The position numbers and the translations under genes are program-made. This document shows, in pieces, positions 22,556-23,790 of a stretch of 23,790 nucleotides of DNA. Origin of the DNA: an uncultured Anaerococcus sp. (lineage in GTDB: Bacteria > Bacillota_A > Clostridia > Tissierellales > Peptoniphilaceae). Within the stretch, counting starts at the first letter, position 1. Each line of letters opens with the position of its first letter. Location: assembly GCA_902488555.1 (NCBI GenBank), contig CABTWT010000008.1, forward strand, positions 1-23,790, in the 5' to 3' direction. The notes under the pieces were generated by a model, which ran no database searches, was not told the origin of the DNA, and saw only the letters and a program-made list of their open reading frames with translations.

Positions 22556-23790
22556 ATGAGATTATCAAAGTATTATATGCCAACACTAAGGGAAGACCCA
22601 GTTGATGCAGAGACAGCAAGCCATAAGCTTCTAGTTAGGGGAGCGTTTATTAGAAAGCAAGCTAGTGGTATTTATTCATTCTTGCCATTGGGACAAAAAG
22701 TTAAAAATAAAATCATCGACATAGTAAAAGAATCTATGGATGGACATGATTCTATAGAAATTTCTACATCTATTTTACAAGATAAAGAAATTTGGGAGAA
22801 AAGTGGACGTTGGGATACTTTTGGTCCAGAAATGTTCAAGATAAAAGATAGGAACGAAAGAGAGTACGCCCTAGGACCTACAGCAGAAGAAGCTCTAACA
22901 GATTTAGTTAAAAACGAACTAAATTCTTACAAGCAACTTCCATTAAATTTATATCAAATAGTAGATAAATTTAGGGATGAAAAAAGACCTAGATTTGGTA
23001 TCAACAGAAGCCGTGATTTCTTGATGAAAGATGCTTATTCTTTTGATAAAGATCAAAAGGGCTTGGAAGAATCCTACCAATTGATGTGGGATGCCTATGT
23101 AGAGGCTTTTGATAAGATGGGTCTTGATTACAAGATTGTAGAAGGTGACACTGGTTCAATGGGTGGAAGAATGTCCCATGAATTCATAGCACTAGCAGAA
23201 ACAGGTGAAGGAGTGATTTTCTTTACTGAAAATTCTGACTATGCCGCTACTGATGAGAAGGCTCGCTTTAAATTTGAACCTATAGTAGAAGATTTAAAAG
23301 AGCTTGAACTTGTAGAAACACCAAATGTAACTACTATAGAAGAAGTTAGTGAATTCTTAGTAATTCCATCTAATAAATTTGCGAAAGTAGTCGACTTGAT
23401 GGTAAAAAATGAGCCGGTCTTTGTAGTGATTCCTGGTGATCGCGAATTAAATGAAGCAAAACTTTTGTCATATTTAAAGGTTGCTGAACACGATATTGAG
23501 ATGATGGATGATGAAACCATAGAGAAGATCACAGGAGCAAAAGCAGGCTTTACAGGACCTATTGGCTTAGAAGATGTTAGAGTTCTTGTTGATGAATCTA
23601 TAACAAAAATCAACAATCTTGTAATAGGTGCAAATAAAACTGACCACCACTATATTAATGCAAATTTTTCTAGAGATTTTGAAGGTGAAGTTGTAGAAGA
23701 CCTACTTACAGCCAAGGAAGGTGATATGGCCTATGATGAATCGGGTATACTAGAATCTGCTCGTGGTATAGAAGTGGGCAATATTTTCCA
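22556..23790 (+). CDS. proS: Prolyl-tRNA synthetase, N-terminal part (3' truncated by window edge)
   Basis: ProRS charges tRNA-Pro with proline. The first 411 codons are present in an open frame to the window end. The N-terminal class II core shows RLSKYYMPTLREDP, the motif 1 region (SHKLLVRGAFIRKQASGIYSFLPLG), GPTAEEALTDLV and motif 2 FRDEKRPRFGINRSRDFLMKDAYSF. From about residue 225 the sequence enters the inserted INS editing domain of the bacterial-type enzyme (EFLVIPSNKFAKVVDLMV, GPIGLEDVRVLVDESI), which clears mischarged alanyl-tRNA-Pro; the conserved Lys in the SNKFAK segment is present. The C-terminal class II motif 3 and anticodon domain lie outside. AAGGAG precedes ATG 22556, eight bases after tex. 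No T-box leader is present. Confidence 0.95.
   Translation, partial: MRLSKYYMPTLREDPVDAETASHKLLVRGAFIRKQASGIYSFLPLGQKVKNKIIDIVKESMDGHDSIEISTSILQDKEIWEKSGRWDTFGPEMFKIKDRNEREYALGPTAEEALTDLVKNELNSYKQLPLNLYQIVDKFRDEKRPRFGINRSRDFLMKDAYSFDKDQKGLEESYQLMWDAYVEAFDKMGLDYKIVEGDTGSMGGRMSHEFIALAETGEGVIFFTENSDYAATDEKARFKFEPIVEDLKELELVETPNVTTIEEVSEFLVIPSNKFAKVVDLMVKNEPVFVVIPGDRELNEAKLLSYLKVAEHDIEMMDDETIEKITGAKAGFTGPIGLEDVRVLVDESITKINNLVIGANKTDHHYINANFSRDFEGEVVEDLLTAKEGDMAYDESGILESARGIEVGNIF

Noticed and set aside
22540..22560. T-box leader for proS
   Set aside because: Only eight bases separate tex and proS, and no specifier or antiterminator structure exists.

Overview
The window looks like a chromosomal segment of a low-GC anaerobic Firmicute. 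A Tissierellia/Peptoniphilaceae-type coccus such as an Anaerococcus relative is my best guess, inferred from AT-rich codon use, strong AGGAGG-type ribosome binding sites, the Firmicutes gene orders dnaG-rpoD-trmK-nif3 and tmk-darA-holB-ricT, and a clostridial-type 2[4Fe-4S] ferredoxin. Most of it is core housekeeping DNA. No insertion sequence, prophage or CRISPR array is visible.

Layout. (1) 1-369 is the 3' end of tuf. (2) 370-846 holds two tandem copies of an unrecognised, highly structured element. Several helices carry paired base changes between the copies, so it behaves like a structured RNA in the tuf 3' UTR, and a terminator follows. (3) 911-2242 encodes a lipoprotein with a DUF4015-type glycoside-hydrolase-like domain. 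(4) 2349-3686 encodes a DUF438/hemerythrin-like/PAS protein behind a near-consensus Fur box, converging on an AraC-family regulator (3739-4590, minus). (5) 4815-9724 is the macromolecular-synthesis operon dnaG-rpoD-trmK-nif3; the sigma factor has a large insertion. (6) rnpB lies at about 9765-10100. (7) 10333-13864 is a cell-envelope segment: an SH3/NlpC-P60 peptidoglycan hydrolase behind a consensus WalR box, a FolD-like protein lacking catalytic residues, and a FemABX-family peptidyltransferase. (8) tpx (minus, without the resolving cysteine) is divergent from rplY (L25/Ctc). (9) 15298-17853 is tmk-darA-holB-ricT, where tmk appears to be leaderless. (10) A small ferredoxin gene follows with a consensus promoter and a Fur-like palindrome upstream, then tRNA-Thr(CGT) on the minus strand. 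(11) 18473-23790 is a tight operon of an unknown membrane protein, a TraX-family protein, tex and the 5' part of proS.

How the parts fit together. The window mixes replication and transcription (DnaG, sigma-A, delta-prime, Tex), tRNA and translation (EF-Tu, TrmK, L25, RNase P RNA, tRNA-Thr, ProRS), nucleotide supply (Tmk), c-di-AMP sensing (DarA) and wall growth (NlpC/P60, FemX). Two Fur-type palindromes mark a diiron-like sensor and a ferredoxin as possibly iron-responsive. The least explained item is the tandem structured RNA after tuf. The FolD-like pseudo-enzyme, the one-Cys Tpx and the leaderless tmk are secondary points of interest.
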